The notes under the pieces were generated by a model. That model was not told the origin of the DNA. It did not search any database and worked only from the letters and a program-made list of their open reading frames with translations. From CAZAEL01 sp964484135 (GTDB lineage: Bacteria > Elusimicrobiota > Elusimicrobia > FEN-1173), in NCBI GenBank assembly GCA_964484135.1, contig CAZAEL010000001.1, positions 39,638 through 103,637 of the forward strand: a DNA stretch of 64,000 nt. Direction: 5' to 3'. Shown here piece by piece: positions 53,446-62,273 of this stretch (position 1 is its first letter; every line of letters begins with the position of its first letter). Both the position numbers and the translations under genes were made by a program.

Positions 53446-54607
53446 CGCTTTTGGGGACAAAGGCGCGACCATGACGAGCGCCCCGTCCCTTTCCCGCCGC
53501 GAGCTGCGCCTGCGGCTCCTGCGGGAGAGGGCGCGTGAAAACACGCGCCTCAACACGGAGGAATACGTCCAGCGAAAGATCATCCTCTCGAGCACTCCGC
53601 AGAGGCTTTTCCTTCAGCTGAACGCGGTCTGCAACGCGAACTGCGTCTTCTGTTCGAAGGGGTACGATTATCCTCTCTTCCGTCTGGACGATTGGCTCGC
53701 GAAATACGGCAAGGATCTGACGCCCGTCCTGAACCGGGCGCGGGAGATCGTCCTGACGGGGTCGGGGGAGTTTCTGGGGCTGCCGGACGCGCCGCGCATC
53801 CTGGAGCATTTCAACGAGGAGTTTCCCCACGTCCGGAAATACATCGCCACCAACGGCTCCTACCTCACGCCCAAGATCGTGGACCTGATCTGTTCCGGAG
53901 AGAGCCAGTACGTTCTGCAGCTTTCCCTTCACGGCAGCAACGCGGAGGTGCATCGCGCCATGATGCGGTACCGGGCGTACGAACGGGTTCAGGACAACAT
54001 CCGGGCCCTCATGCGGTCGCGGCAGAAGGAAAAGGTGGAGGTTTACTTCATGTTCATCATGACCGCCTTGAACATAGACGATTTGCCCCATTTCGTGCGG
54101 TACGCGGCGGAGATGAAGGCGGACAAGGTCATATGCGGCTATTTCTACATCTATGAGGCGAATCAGAAGTATCTTTCCCTCTATTTCAAGCAGGACCTGG
54201 CCAACCGGAGGATCGAGGAAGCGCGGCGGGTGGCCGCGGAAGTGGGCGTGGAGTTGCAGACCCCCGCCAAGTTCGGCCAGCCTCCGGAGGTTTACAAAAA
54301 GCCCGACTGCTGCAATGAACCGTGGAACCAGATCATGATGAGCGTGGACGGCCACGTCCTCCCCTGCGACGTCTATGGGGGGTTCCCCCAGGGGGAGAAC
54401 CTGAACGAAAGGCCGTTCATGGAGATCTGGAACGGACCGGCTTACCGGGAGATCCGCCGGGCCCTGGCCAGGAGCGAAGGATGTCTGGTGAGCTGTCCGC
54501 GCCATAACCCCCGCAGCATCAACGACTGGCGTTCGCACGTCATTCATCGCCCCAAAGAGCCGCGGGAGATCGTCAAGGAGGCCACGGAAGCGCTTCGGCG
54601 CCCGTGA
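53435..54607 (+). CDS. SPASM-type radical SAM protein 4
   Basis: GTG 53435 is positioned six bases after AAAGGAGG (53421-53428) and overlaps the preceding gene by 11 bases. The 390-residue product has cysteines 66, 70 and 73 in AVCNANCVFC, TGSGEFLGLP in the GGE position, LHGSNAEVHRAMM, ALNIDDLPHFVRYA and the C-terminal CCNEPWNQIMMSVDGHVLPCDVYGG with a final GCLVSCPRHN. It is a paralogue of the gene at 47730. Both lack the classic GGE, having GFGE and GSGE, which suggests a shared substrate-binding variation. Confidence 0.9.
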   Translation: MSDDAFGDKGATMTSAPSLSRRELRLRLLRERARENTRLNTEEYVQRKIILSSTPQRLFLQLNAVCNANCVFCSKGYDYPLFRLDDWLAKYGKDLTPVLNRAREIVLTGSGEFLGLPDAPRILEHFNEEFPHVRKYIATNGSYLTPKIVDLICSGESQYVLQLSLHGSNAEVHRAMMRYRAYERVQDNIRALMRSRQKEKVEVYFMFIMTALNIDDLPHFVRYAAEMKADKVICGYFYIYEANQKYLSLYFKQDLANRRIEEARRVAAEVGVELQTPAKFGQPPEVYKKPDCCNEPWNQIMMSVDGHVLPCDVYGGFPQGENLNERPFMEIWNGPAYREIRRALARSEGCLVSCPRHNPRSINDWRSHVIHRPKEPREIVKEATEALRRP

Positions 54608-54611
54608 CGCC

Positions 54612-55535
54612 ATGGATTGGTGGGTTAGCCAATATCACGAAGGCCTTTCCTTCACCTGGGACCTGCTTTACATATGCAACTACCGGTGTCCCTACTGCTG
54701 GTGGGATCCGAATTGGGGCGAGCTGGAGCGCAACTACCCCATGCGTCCCGTGGAAGACTGGATCCGTTGCTGGGGGCGCGTGCACGAAAGGTATGGCATG
54801 GCCAAAATCGATATCCTCGGGGGAGAGCCGCTCTTGTACAAGGATTTCCCCGAGCTTATCCGGAGGCTGACGTCGTGGCACCGCATCGGACTCACCAGCA
54901 ACCTGTCCGTTTCACGGACCGGCCTCGAGCGGTTTTTGGATCCCCTTTCCCCGGAGAGGTTCCACATGAACCTGAGCTTCCACCCGCACTTCGCCCAGAT
55001 CGACGATTTCCTCCAGAAGGCCGAGATCGTCAAGGCGCGAGGTTTTGACCCGGGGGTGCTGGTGGTCTCCTATCCCTCCTACTTGGACGAACTTCCGGCC
55101 ATCCGGCAAATGTTCCGGGCGAGGGGGTTCCCCTTCACCACCCTCGTGTATCGCGGCGAGTACAACGGGCGCCCTTACCCGGAGAGTTTTTCATCGGAAC
55201 AGCGGCTCATCATCAGCGAGAACATAGAGGCGGAGGGCGTCCAAAGGGCCTCTTATAAAAAGTACCAGCTTGACCGCGACCGCACCCTCGGCCGCCTTTG
55301 CTATACGGGGCACGTTTACGCCAACGTGAAACCCACGGGCGAGGTTTTTCGCTGCGGACGGGACCAGACCGCCCTGAAGCCCATCGGCAACATCTTCGAT
55401 CCGGACTTTCGGTTGTCGCCGGGGCCCACGCCGTGCCCCTTTCAGAATTGTTCTTGTCAGGAGTATATCTATATTTCCGAGGAATACGAGCCCTGGCGGA
55501 GCCGCCGCGGGCAGGAAAGGGAGGCGTTGACATGA
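54612..55535 (+). CDS. Short radical SAM protein A2 (cysteine-rich C-terminus)
   Basis: The ATG at 54612 lies four bases after the previous stop. The 307-residue protein has cysteines 22, 26 and 29 in LLYICNYRCPYC, DILGGEPLLYKDF as the SAM motif, LTSNLSVS, FHMNLSFHPHF, and the C-terminal cysteines in LCYTGHVYANVKPTGEVFRCGRD and CPFQNCSCQEY. It is a paralogue of the gene at 48889 and of the one immediately downstream. All three share the FHP motif, the F-D-P-D/T-F segment and the CxxxxCxC ending. Unlike two other paralogues, it has no cysteine-rich N-terminal extension. Confidence 0.88.
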   Translation: MDWWVSQYHEGLSFTWDLLYICNYRCPYCWWDPNWGELERNYPMRPVEDWIRCWGRVHERYGMAKIDILGGEPLLYKDFPELIRRLTSWHRIGLTSNLSVSRTGLERFLDPLSPERFHMNLSFHPHFAQIDDFLQKAEIVKARGFDPGVLVVSYPSYLDELPAIRQMFRARGFPFTTLVYRGEYNGRPYPESFSSEQRLIISENIEAEGVQRASYKKYQLDRDRTLGRLCYTGHVYANVKPTGEVFRCGRDQTALKPIGNIFDPDFRLSPGPTPCPFQNCSCQEYIYISEEYEPWRSRRGQEREALT

Positions 55536-56422
55536 CCCCGATCCCCGCGGGCTCCGCCCAGCCGCCGGACGCCAAGCCGAGGCAGCAGGTGCGTTTCACC
55601 TGGAACATCCACTGGAGCTGCAATTATCGGTGCACCTACTGCTTCTTTGACGAGCACTGGGAAGAGTACGGAAAACGCAACGTGTACAAGAGCGTGGACG
55701 AATGGATGGCCCACTGGGAGCGCATCCGCGAAAAATACGGCCGGTGTTTCCTCACCATCAACGGGGGGGAGCCTTTCACCTATCCCGATTTCATCGAGCT
55801 GATCCGCCGGGTCTCCCAGATCCACTGGCCCATCAACATCACCACGAACACTTCCCTCCTGCTCGACAAGTTCGTAAAAAGGATCGACCCGGAGCGGGTG
55901 TCCCTCTCCATCAGTTTCCATCCCCAATACCATCGCATCGAGGATTTTCTGGACAAAGTGTTTTTCCTGAGGCAGAACGGTTTCACGGCGGGATGCATCA
56001 ACTTCGTGGCCTATCCGCCGTTCCTCAAGGACATGTCCTCTTACGTGGAAAGGTTCAGGGCCATCGGCGAAAGCCTGAAGGTCATCCCCTTCATTGGCGA
56101 GTTCGAGGGGGTCCGCTACCCCGACGGCTACGGTCTGGAACACAGGACCCTCATGGGGCTGCGCGACACATGGCTGGACGACAAGCGGCACAAAGGCATG
56201 CTGTGCCGGGCCGGACATCTTTCCGGACTGCTCCTGCCCAACGGCAACGTGGCCCGCTGCGGCCAGATCGGAGACCGGCACATCGTGGGCAGTTTTTTCG
56301 ACCCGACCTTCGAGCTCATGCCGCGGCCCATGCCTTGCGACGTGGAGTTTTGTCCTTGCGACGAATGGAAGGTCATTCCGGACGAAAAGCCGCCCGAGAT
56401 GGCGGGGGCGTACCTGCCGTGA
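55532..56422 (+). CDS. Short radical SAM protein A3 (cysteine-rich C-terminus)
   Basis: The ATG at 55532 overlaps the preceding TGA. The 296-residue protein has cysteines 30, 34 and 37 in HWSCNYRCTYCFF, LTINGGEPFTYPDF, ITTNTSLLL, SISFHPQYHRIEDFL and the C-terminal LCRAGHLSGLLLPNGNVARCGQ with CDVEFCPCDEW. It is closest in pattern to the gene at 48889 (both read WxxHxSCNYRCxYCFx). A 61-base gap with no clear signal separates it from the next cobalamin-type gene. Target unknown. Confidence 0.88.
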   Translation: MTPIPAGSAQPPDAKPRQQVRFTWNIHWSCNYRCTYCFFDEHWEEYGKRNVYKSVDEWMAHWERIREKYGRCFLTINGGEPFTYPDFIELIRRVSQIHWPINITTNTSLLLDKFVKRIDPERVSLSISFHPQYHRIEDFLDKVFFLRQNGFTAGCINFVAYPPFLKDMSSYVERFRAIGESLKVIPFIGEFEGVRYPDGYGLEHRTLMGLRDTWLDDKRHKGMLCRAGHLSGLLLPNGNVARCGQIGDRHIVGSFFDPTFELMPRPMPCDVEFCPCDEWKVIPDEKPPEMAGAYLP

Positions 56423-56483
56423 CCCGCCGTTTCTTCATCGGGAAAGGCGGGGCCGTCCGCGGGCTTCGGGAAGGACGTCCGGC

Positions 56484-57929
56484 ATGATCCGGATCTCTCT
56501 CGTTCAGCCGCCGGTCTGGGGCGTTCAGGACCCGCCCCTGGGACTGGCCCAGTTGGCGGGTTGCGTTCTGCACTGCGACCAAGAACCTTTCGTGTTCGAC
56601 GTCAATTTGAAGCTGTGGCGGGACGCGCCCGCACAGGATCGCGGGTTGTGGGAAAGCGGCCGGATGGCGGTCTGGTGCGACAGGAATTTCGTCCATTCTT
56701 TCTTCGAAGAACGGGGGCCCGCCGTGGCCGCCTGCGTGGAGGACATCCTGGCCCCCGACCCCCACGCGCTGGCCCTTTCCGTGGCCTGGGGCTCCCTGTG
56801 GAGCGCGCTGGAGATCGCCCGCCGGGCCAAGGCCCGAAACCCGGACCTGACGGTCATCCTGGGAGGACCTTATTTCATGGACCCGTCCCGCGCCGAAGCC
56901 CTTCTTCATGAGGAAAGCGCCGCCGATATCGTCGTGTCGGGCGCGGGGGACGACGTTTTCGTCAAGATGCTCGGCCTTTACAAGGCTTGCGGCCGATGGG
57001 TCATGCTGCCGGGCATGACCCGCCGGGCGGACGGCCGCGTCGAACGGGGCCCCAAGCCGGTGCCCCTCAGCTTTGATCTGGACTTGGCGCCCCGGGCGGA
57101 CTTCGCCGGTTTTGCGCCGGACCTGTACGCGCGGCCCGAACAGATGCCCGTGTCGGCCAGCCGAGGGTGCCCCTGGCGGTGCCATTTCTGCTCCTCCCGG
57201 GAATATTGGGGACGGTATTCCTTCAAGAGCGGAGACAAGATTTTCGGGGAGGTCATGTACTTTTCTCAAAGGAACCGCCGTTGGACGGAGGTCGCCTTCT
57301 ACGACATCATGGCCAACGGCAACGTTCCCAGCCTGGTGAGGTTCAGTGAGATGCTCCTCCAGCGGGGGGACCGCGCCGGCTTGGCATGGCGGATCAACGC
57401 CGCGATCCGCCCCGAGATGGATCGCGCCGCTCTGGCCCTTTTCGCCCGGGCCGGGTGCCGGGAGATCGTTTACGGGGTGGAGAGCGGGTCCGAACGGTTG
57501 TTGCGCGACATGAACAAACCCCTGTCCGCCGCGTTGACGCTCCAGGTGCTGCGGGACACCAAGGAGGCCGGGATCCGGACGACGGCGTCTTTCCTGGCGG
57601 GCCATCCCGGAGAGACGGAGGAAGATTTCGAAACCACGCGCCGGTTTCTGGAACGGGCGCGGCCATGGCTGGATGAAGTCGTCGTCCAACCCCTTGTGGT
57701 TGAGGAAAGGTCCTATCTCGACCGCCACGCGGGAAGGCTCGGGATTTCCCGGCAATTCGACGTCGCCGGCGCGGACGGGGACTGGTCCTTGCCGGGCCAC
57801 GCCGTTCCGCAGTCCCGGTTGGGCCGGGCCCGGGAGCTCAAGCAGGCGGCGCGGGACCTCGGTTTGGACGTCCGGCAGGAGGATTTCACGTGGGGGCCGT
57901 CTCGCCCCTCTTCTTTGGCACTGCATTGA
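56484..57929 (+). CDS. Cobalamin-binding-type radical SAM protein 4
   Basis: The 481-residue protein from ATG 56484 has the B12-like N-terminus (ISLVQPPVWGVQDPPLGLAQLAG, VFDVNLKLW, VILGGPYF), cysteines 229, 233 and 236 in RGCPWRCHFCSS, EIVYGVESGSERLLRDMNK and GHPGETEEDFE. It belongs with the genes at 49844 and 51472 by its N-terminal and barrel motifs but lacks their WExxDGxNTY segment, ending instead with a short helical tail. It is thus the most diverged of the trio. The gene after it starts 27 bases downstream with a good GGAGGCG ribosome site. Confidence 0.9.
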   Translation: MIRISLVQPPVWGVQDPPLGLAQLAGCVLHCDQEPFVFDVNLKLWRDAPAQDRGLWESGRMAVWCDRNFVHSFFEERGPAVAACVEDILAPDPHALALSVAWGSLWSALEIARRAKARNPDLTVILGGPYFMDPSRAEALLHEESAADIVVSGAGDDVFVKMLGLYKACGRWVMLPGMTRRADGRVERGPKPVPLSFDLDLAPRADFAGFAPDLYARPEQMPVSASRGCPWRCHFCSSREYWGRYSFKSGDKIFGEVMYFSQRNRRWTEVAFYDIMANGNVPSLVRFSEMLLQRGDRAGLAWRINAAIRPEMDRAALALFARAGCREIVYGVESGSERLLRDMNKPLSAALTLQVLRDTKEAGIRTTASFLAGHPGETEEDFETTRRFLERARPWLDEVVVQPLVVEERSYLDRHAGRLGISRQFDVAGADGDWSLPGHAVPQSRLGRARELKQAARDLGLDVRQEDFTWGPSRPSSLALH

Positions 57930-57956
57930 GTCTGTTGATCCATCGGAGGCGAAATC

Positions 57957-59048
57957 ATGGGCGCATGTGAAAAAGGTGGATGCGAAGGGTGCGGCACGAA
58001 GCACGACAACCCGTTCGAAACGTTCGGGGTCGCGCCTGAGGGGGACATGGCCGCGCACGGCGAACTCGACAGGGGCCTCGCCCACAAGGAAGACGAATAC
58101 AGGCCGCTCTTTCCGCGGCGCTCCGCTCCTTATAAGGTGCATTGGAACTGGGAAATCATGCTCCCCTGCAACTTCCGATGCAGCTACTGCGTGGTGCACA
58201 ACGAGAGCGCGCCCTATCTGCTGCTCAGCGTGCCGGAGTGGAAGGAGATATGGGACAACATCTTTTACAAGTACGGGTGCTGCCAGGTGCGCTTTGCCGG
58301 CGGGGAGCCCACCATCTACCCGCACTTCATCGATTTGGTGGGCATGATCCTGCGTCACCACACCGTGGACCTCACCACGAACCTGAGTTTCGACGTGGAC
58401 GAATGGATCGCCAAGGTCCCTTCGGAAGGCATCGCCATCTCCGGCAGCCTGCACCTGGAGCATTTTGAGCCGGAGGCCTTCCTGGAGAAGCTGCTGAGGC
58501 TCCGCAACAGGGGCAAACAACTGATTTCCGCCTCCCTGGTGGCCTATCCCAAGGACGTCCCACGGGTGACCGCCATCCGGGAAATGTACGAGAAGGAGAA
58601 CATCCTTTTCAAGATCATTCCCTTCAACGGCGTCCTGAACGGGAAGCGATATCCCGGCGGATACACCGACGAAGAGAAGAGGATCCTGGGGATGCAGGTG
58701 GAAAAATCACAGGACGAACTGGCCAAGACCTTGAACCAGCAATGGCAGAATTACGCCAACGCCAAGCCGGCCGACAACAACTTCAAGGGGATCCCCTGCC
58801 ACATGGGGGAGATGTACGCCAAGATCTATTCCGACGGGACCGTCCGGCGCTGTTGCCACACGGGGGTGGACATCCTCGGGCACATCACGGACAAGAGCCT
58901 GCGGCTCTACGACAAGGCCGAGCCCTGCACGGTCTTGAGTTGCAGCTGCTGGAAGCCCATGGTCACGGGGAAATACGAGGAAAAAGTGGGCATGCTGTGG
59001 CAATCCGCGGACCATCCCAAATACCCGGTCAAGGCCCCGAACGCTTAG
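57957..59048 (+). CDS. Short radical SAM protein A4 with cysteine-rich N-terminal extension
   Basis: The 363-residue protein begins MGACEKGGCEGCGTKH, with three cysteines in the first 12 residues, then about 55 charged residues before the barrel. The radical SAM cysteines are 71, 75 and 78 in LPCNFRCSYC; RFAGGEPTIYPHF follows. The C-terminus has CHMGEMYAKIYSDGTVRRCCHTG and LYDKAEPCTVLSCSCWKPM. It is closest to the gene at 60572, which shares the MYAKI, LYDxAExC and CxCWK motifs and also has a cysteine-rich N-terminus. The extension could bind metal, an extra cluster, or be a fused substrate-like segment. Confidence 0.88.
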   Translation: MGACEKGGCEGCGTKHDNPFETFGVAPEGDMAAHGELDRGLAHKEDEYRPLFPRRSAPYKVHWNWEIMLPCNFRCSYCVVHNESAPYLLLSVPEWKEIWDNIFYKYGCCQVRFAGGEPTIYPHFIDLVGMILRHHTVDLTTNLSFDVDEWIAKVPSEGIAISGSLHLEHFEPEAFLEKLLRLRNRGKQLISASLVAYPKDVPRVTAIREMYEKENILFKIIPFNGVLNGKRYPGGYTDEEKRILGMQVEKSQDELAKTLNQQWQNYANAKPADNNFKGIPCHMGEMYAKIYSDGTVRRCCHTGVDILGHITDKSLRLYDKAEPCTVLSCSCWKPMVTGKYEEKVGMLWQSADHPKYPVKAPNA

Positions 59049-59086
59049 CGCCGGCGGCCTTGGAGAACTGAGGACTGGAGAAGACG

Positions 59087-60529
59087 ATGGCGACATACCT
59101 GGAAGAGCGCGAGAAGTGGAAAAGCCGCGATTTGTCCGAGTTGTCGGTGGACCCGGCCATGCCCCCGCGGGAGCGGGCCTCCCGCCACGAGCAGCGGGCC
59201 AAGCAGCACTACCTCCGGGGGGACTATCCTTCCGCCGTGGAAGAGTTGCAAAAATGCATCGGGACGGGCGCGCTGGACGACGGCAAAGAATTGAAGATGC
59301 GCGTGTTCGTGCTTCAGAGCCACCGGCGCTTGGGGAACCTGGACCTGGCCTGGCAGGAATTGAAGAAGCTGGAGGAGAAATACGGCAACAGCTCCGAAAA
59401 GTTCGTCCAGAACCAGATCCTCAACGAGCGGGAATTCATGGAGGGCAAGATTGTCCTGGAATCGAAACCCCTCCGGCTGACGGTCCGCCCGACCGGTCGG
59501 TGTTCGATCCACTGCATCATGTGCACCTTCTGGCACGAGGAGCCCTGGGACATGCCGGAGAAAACCCTGCAGGAGGTGGCGGACCTGTACCCCTACCTGG
59601 AGGACCTTCTGTGGCAGGGGGGGGAGGTCTTCGAGATGAAACGGGAGGTGTTCGAAAACCTCATCCTCCGGGGCATCGATTACCCGCGCATGCTGCAGAA
59701 CATCATCACCAACGCCCTGCTCATCGACGAGAAATGGGCGGACATCCTGGTCAGGGCCAACGTGCACATGAAATGTTCCATCGACGGGGCCACGAAGGAG
59801 GTGTACGAACGCATCCGCGTGCTCGCCAAGTTCGACGATATCTTGAGGTCCGTGAACAACCTCAACAACGCGATGGAGCGGCTGAACAAACACTGCTGGC
59901 TGTCCCTCCATTTCGTGGTCCAGCGGTACAATTATCACCAGATCGAGCAGATCGTCGAATTCGCCAGGGAATACCGGTTCAACGCCGTGGCCTTGAGCCC
60001 CATGGAAGGGGACTCCTATCGTCACATCGACATCTTCAATTACGGGAACAAAGGGATCTGGGACGAGATCCAGGCCCAGCGGGCGCGCGCGGCCCAGAAG
60101 GCCCTCGAGTACGGCATCTACCTGGAAGACAACCTGCCGGCGCCGCCCTCTCCGGCCCAGGAGCCGCTTCCCAAGGCTCCCGAGCCGAAGCCGGACGGGG
60201 AGCAGGAAAAGCGGTTTTCCCTCTATCCCATGCCGGTCGAGGAGGGGGCCCGCTACACGTCGCCCAGCTACGGCTATTTTTGCGCCTCTCCGTGGAAAAA
60301 CCTGATCCTGCGGAACCGGGGGGGAATACTGCCCAACTGGCACTGCGGGGAGCGCTACATCGGCAACATCCACGAGAACTCCATCCTCGAGATTTGGAAC
60401 GGCGAACCCATGCAACGGGTTCGAAAAGCGATCATCGAGAGGCGATTCGGAGGCGTGTGTCGGAGCTACTGCCTGTCCGGCGCCCTGACGGAACCCTGGA
60501 AACATCACATGGAGTGGTATTGGTCCTGA
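59087..60529 (+). CDS. SPASM-type radical SAM protein 5 with N-terminal TPR-like region
   Basis: The 480-residue protein has an N-terminal helical region of about 110 residues with TPR character (ASRHEQRAKQHYLRGDYPSAVEEL, HRRLGNLDLAWQELKKL). The radical SAM cysteines are 139, 143 and 146 in TGRCSIHCIMC; LLWQGGEVFEMKREVFE gives the SAM motif and MKCSIDGATKEVYERI is typical of SPASM enzymes. A Pro-rich insert (about residues 347-370) precedes the C-terminal FCASPWKNLILRNRG, PNWHCGERYIGNI and CRSYCLSG. The TPR-like part may bind a protein partner or carrier. Confidence 0.9.
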   Translation: MATYLEEREKWKSRDLSELSVDPAMPPRERASRHEQRAKQHYLRGDYPSAVEELQKCIGTGALDDGKELKMRVFVLQSHRRLGNLDLAWQELKKLEEKYGNSSEKFVQNQILNEREFMEGKIVLESKPLRLTVRPTGRCSIHCIMCTFWHEEPWDMPEKTLQEVADLYPYLEDLLWQGGEVFEMKREVFENLILRGIDYPRMLQNIITNALLIDEKWADILVRANVHMKCSIDGATKEVYERIRVLAKFDDILRSVNNLNNAMERLNKHCWLSLHFVVQRYNYHQIEQIVEFAREYRFNAVALSPMEGDSYRHIDIFNYGNKGIWDEIQAQRARAAQKALEYGIYLEDNLPAPPSPAQEPLPKAPEPKPDGEQEKRFSLYPMPVEEGARYTSPSYGYFCASPWKNLILRNRGGILPNWHCGERYIGNIHENSILEIWNGEPMQRVRKAIIERRFGGVCRSYCLSGALTEPWKHHMEWYWS

Positions 60530-60571
60530 ACGCGATGGTTTTATCGACTGATCTGATCATGGGGAGGCCAT

Positions 60572-61705
60572 ATGTCTGAATGCGGAAGCGGCTGTGGAAG
60601 CGGTTGTGGAAGCGGCTGCGGGCATGCCGAGAACGGCGGGTCTTTGATCAAATGGAAAATCCCGGCAGGCAAGGCGGTGGCCGGCGCTCCGGGCGTCGCC
60701 CTGGTGTCCGAGGGAAACAGGCCTGTTGCGCCCCCGCGGGCCAGGGGCGTTTCCGGTCCGCCCAATCACCGCAAGTTCTTGCCGCCGTTCCGGGTTTTTT
60801 TCACGTGGGACGTCACCTATGTGTGCAATTACCGGTGCTCCTATTGCATCATTTTCGAGAGCCCCATGTGGGATTCCTATCTGAGCAAGAAACACAGGGC
60901 TCCCGTCCCGGCGGAAAGATGGATGGAGATCTGGGACGACATCTATGAAAAGTACGGCAGCGCCCACATCCACTGCTCCGGGGGCGAGCCGTTCTATTAT
61001 CCGCGTTTTATCGACATGCTGGCGCACATCACCAAGAGGCACACCATGGAGTGCGACACCAACCTTTCCTTCGACGTGGACAAATTCATCGGCCGCGTGG
61101 ATCCGGGGACGTTTCGTTTCGCCCCCTCCTTCCATCCGGAATTCACGCAGCTCGGGCCGTACATTGAAAAGTGCAAGAAATTGCGCGCCGCCGGCTATGA
61201 CCTGGAGGGGGTGAACTACATCGCTTGGCCCCCCCATTTAAAGCTGATGCCGGAATTCAAGGAGGCGTTCAAAAAAATCGGAGTGGCGTTCACGGTCATC
61301 CCCTTCCGGGGGAAATTCGACGGCAAGGACTATCCGGACGCCTTCACGCTGGAAGAACGGAAGCTCGTCAACGAATGCAGCGGGAACAAAATCATCACCG
61401 AGGATTACGGCACTTGGTACAAAGGAGACAGCCAGGGCGGACAGAACGACACGCGCAAGGCCGCCCTCTGCCGGGCCGGCCAGATGTACGCCAAGATCCA
61501 GCCGGACGGCAACGCGCTGCGCTGCTGTTTCCTGGACGACCGGGGGTCCGTGGGAAACCTCCTCGACGGCACGTTCAAGCTCTACGACGAGGCCGAGATT
61601 TGCGAGTACCCCGCCTGCACTTGTTGGAAGAGCATGATCGTCGGGGAGGAAGAACGGTGGCTGCGGCATTGGGTGGGCGTTCGCGAGGCGAGCGAAAAGC
61701 ATTGA
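60572..61705 (+). CDS. Short radical SAM protein A5 with CGSG-repeat N-terminus
   Basis: ATG 60572 is preceded by GGGGAGG. The 377-residue protein starts with a run of CGSG repeats, with four cysteines between residues 4 and 16, followed by HAENGG. The radical SAM cysteines are 85, 89 and 92 in VCNYRCSYC; HCSGGEPFYYPRF, CDTNLSFDVD, SFHPEF and the C-terminal LCRAGQMYAKIQPDGNALRCCF and CEYPACTCWKSM match the gene at 57957. It is the last radical SAM gene of the operon and is followed ten bases later by the first TIR-like gene. The repeat looks like recent slippage or expansion at the DNA level. Confidence 0.9.
   Translation: MSECGSGCGSGCGSGCGHAENGGSLIKWKIPAGKAVAGAPGVALVSEGNRPVAPPRARGVSGPPNHRKFLPPFRVFFTWDVTYVCNYRCSYCIIFESPMWDSYLSKKHRAPVPAERWMEIWDDIYEKYGSAHIHCSGGEPFYYPRFIDMLAHITKRHTMECDTNLSFDVDKFIGRVDPGTFRFAPSFHPEFTQLGPYIEKCKKLRAAGYDLEGVNYIAWPPHLKLMPEFKEAFKKIGVAFTVIPFRGKFDGKDYPDAFTLEERKLVNECSGNKIITEDYGTWYKGDSQGGQNDTRKAALCRAGQMYAKIQPDGNALRCCFLDDRGSVGNLLDGTFKLYDEAEICEYPACTCWKSMIVGEEERWLRHWVGVREASEKH
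60581..60616 (+). repeat. Three 12-base tandem repeats encoding Cys-Gly-Ser-Gly
   Basis: Units TGCGGAAGCGGC, TGTGGAAGCGGT and TGTGGAAGCGGC follow each other exactly in frame near the start of the radical SAM gene at 60572. The bases differ only at wobble positions, so the encoded peptide is kept while the DNA has begun to diverge. Confidence 0.9.
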
Positions 61706-61714
61706 GGAGGAACG

Positions 61715-62245
61715 GTGAAGATCTATCTCAGCCATAGCGTCCCGCCCCACGAGGCGGGCATTTTGGAGCGCTGGGTTCAATTGGCCGCCCAGTTCGGGAT
61801 AGAGTTGTCGGTCGGCCCCAGGCCTTGGGATCCTCCGCATCAGGTGCCGCAGGCCGTCTATGACGCCGTCAAGGACGCCGACGCCATGCTTGTCGCTTTG
61901 TTGGAGGGGGGGAATTCGTTGACGTGCACCAATTTGGAAATGGGGTTCGTCCGCAACATTTGCCAGCATGTCCCGGTGCTTGTCTTTATGGATGAGAACG
62001 CGAGGGGGACCGGATGCCTTGAGAATCCGGACGCCATACGGTTCAGCCAGGCCCGCTTGATCCCGGCCATCGAAAAAGCGCGTCACGAGATCAAGAACAC
62101 GGCCCAGTTTGACGATCAGCAGCGCACCGCGGTGACGGGTTTCCTGGTGGCGGCGATGGGCCTTCTCCTGAGTGTCCGGGGGACGCCGGACCAGGCAAAG
62201 GAGGCCGCCCCGCCCGTCCCGGCCGCCAAGGTCGCGGCGACGTGA
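61715..62245 (+). CDS. TIR/deoxyribosyltransferase-like protein 1, probable membrane tail
   Basis: GTG 61715 gives 176 residues with GAGGAGG in the upstream gap. The N-terminus KIYLSHSVPPHEAGIL and a segment SLTCTNLEMGFVRN resemble the flavodoxin-like fold shared by TIR domains and nucleoside 2-deoxyribosyltransferases, in which a Glu on that helix (here about Glu 75) is catalytic. A hydrophobic stretch TGFLVAAMGLLLSV near residue 150 could anchor it in the membrane. It is a clear paralogue of the next gene. It may cleave or exchange a nucleotide base, including NAD; this is inference from fold resemblance only. Confidence 0.6.
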   Translation: MKIYLSHSVPPHEAGILERWVQLAAQFGIELSVGPRPWDPPHQVPQAVYDAVKDADAMLVALLEGGNSLTCTNLEMGFVRNICQHVPVLVFMDENARGTGCLENPDAIRFSQARLIPAIEKARHEIKNTAQFDDQQRTAVTGFLVAAMGLLLSVRGTPDQAKEAAPPVPAAKVAAT

Positions 62246-62273
62246 CGCCGGCCATTTTCCTCCGGGGGTTGCG

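Noticed and set aside
53435..62245. Small precursor peptide genes in the gaps between radical SAM genes
   Set aside because: The gaps are mostly under 65 bases and no short frame with a ribosome site and a leader-like sequence was found.
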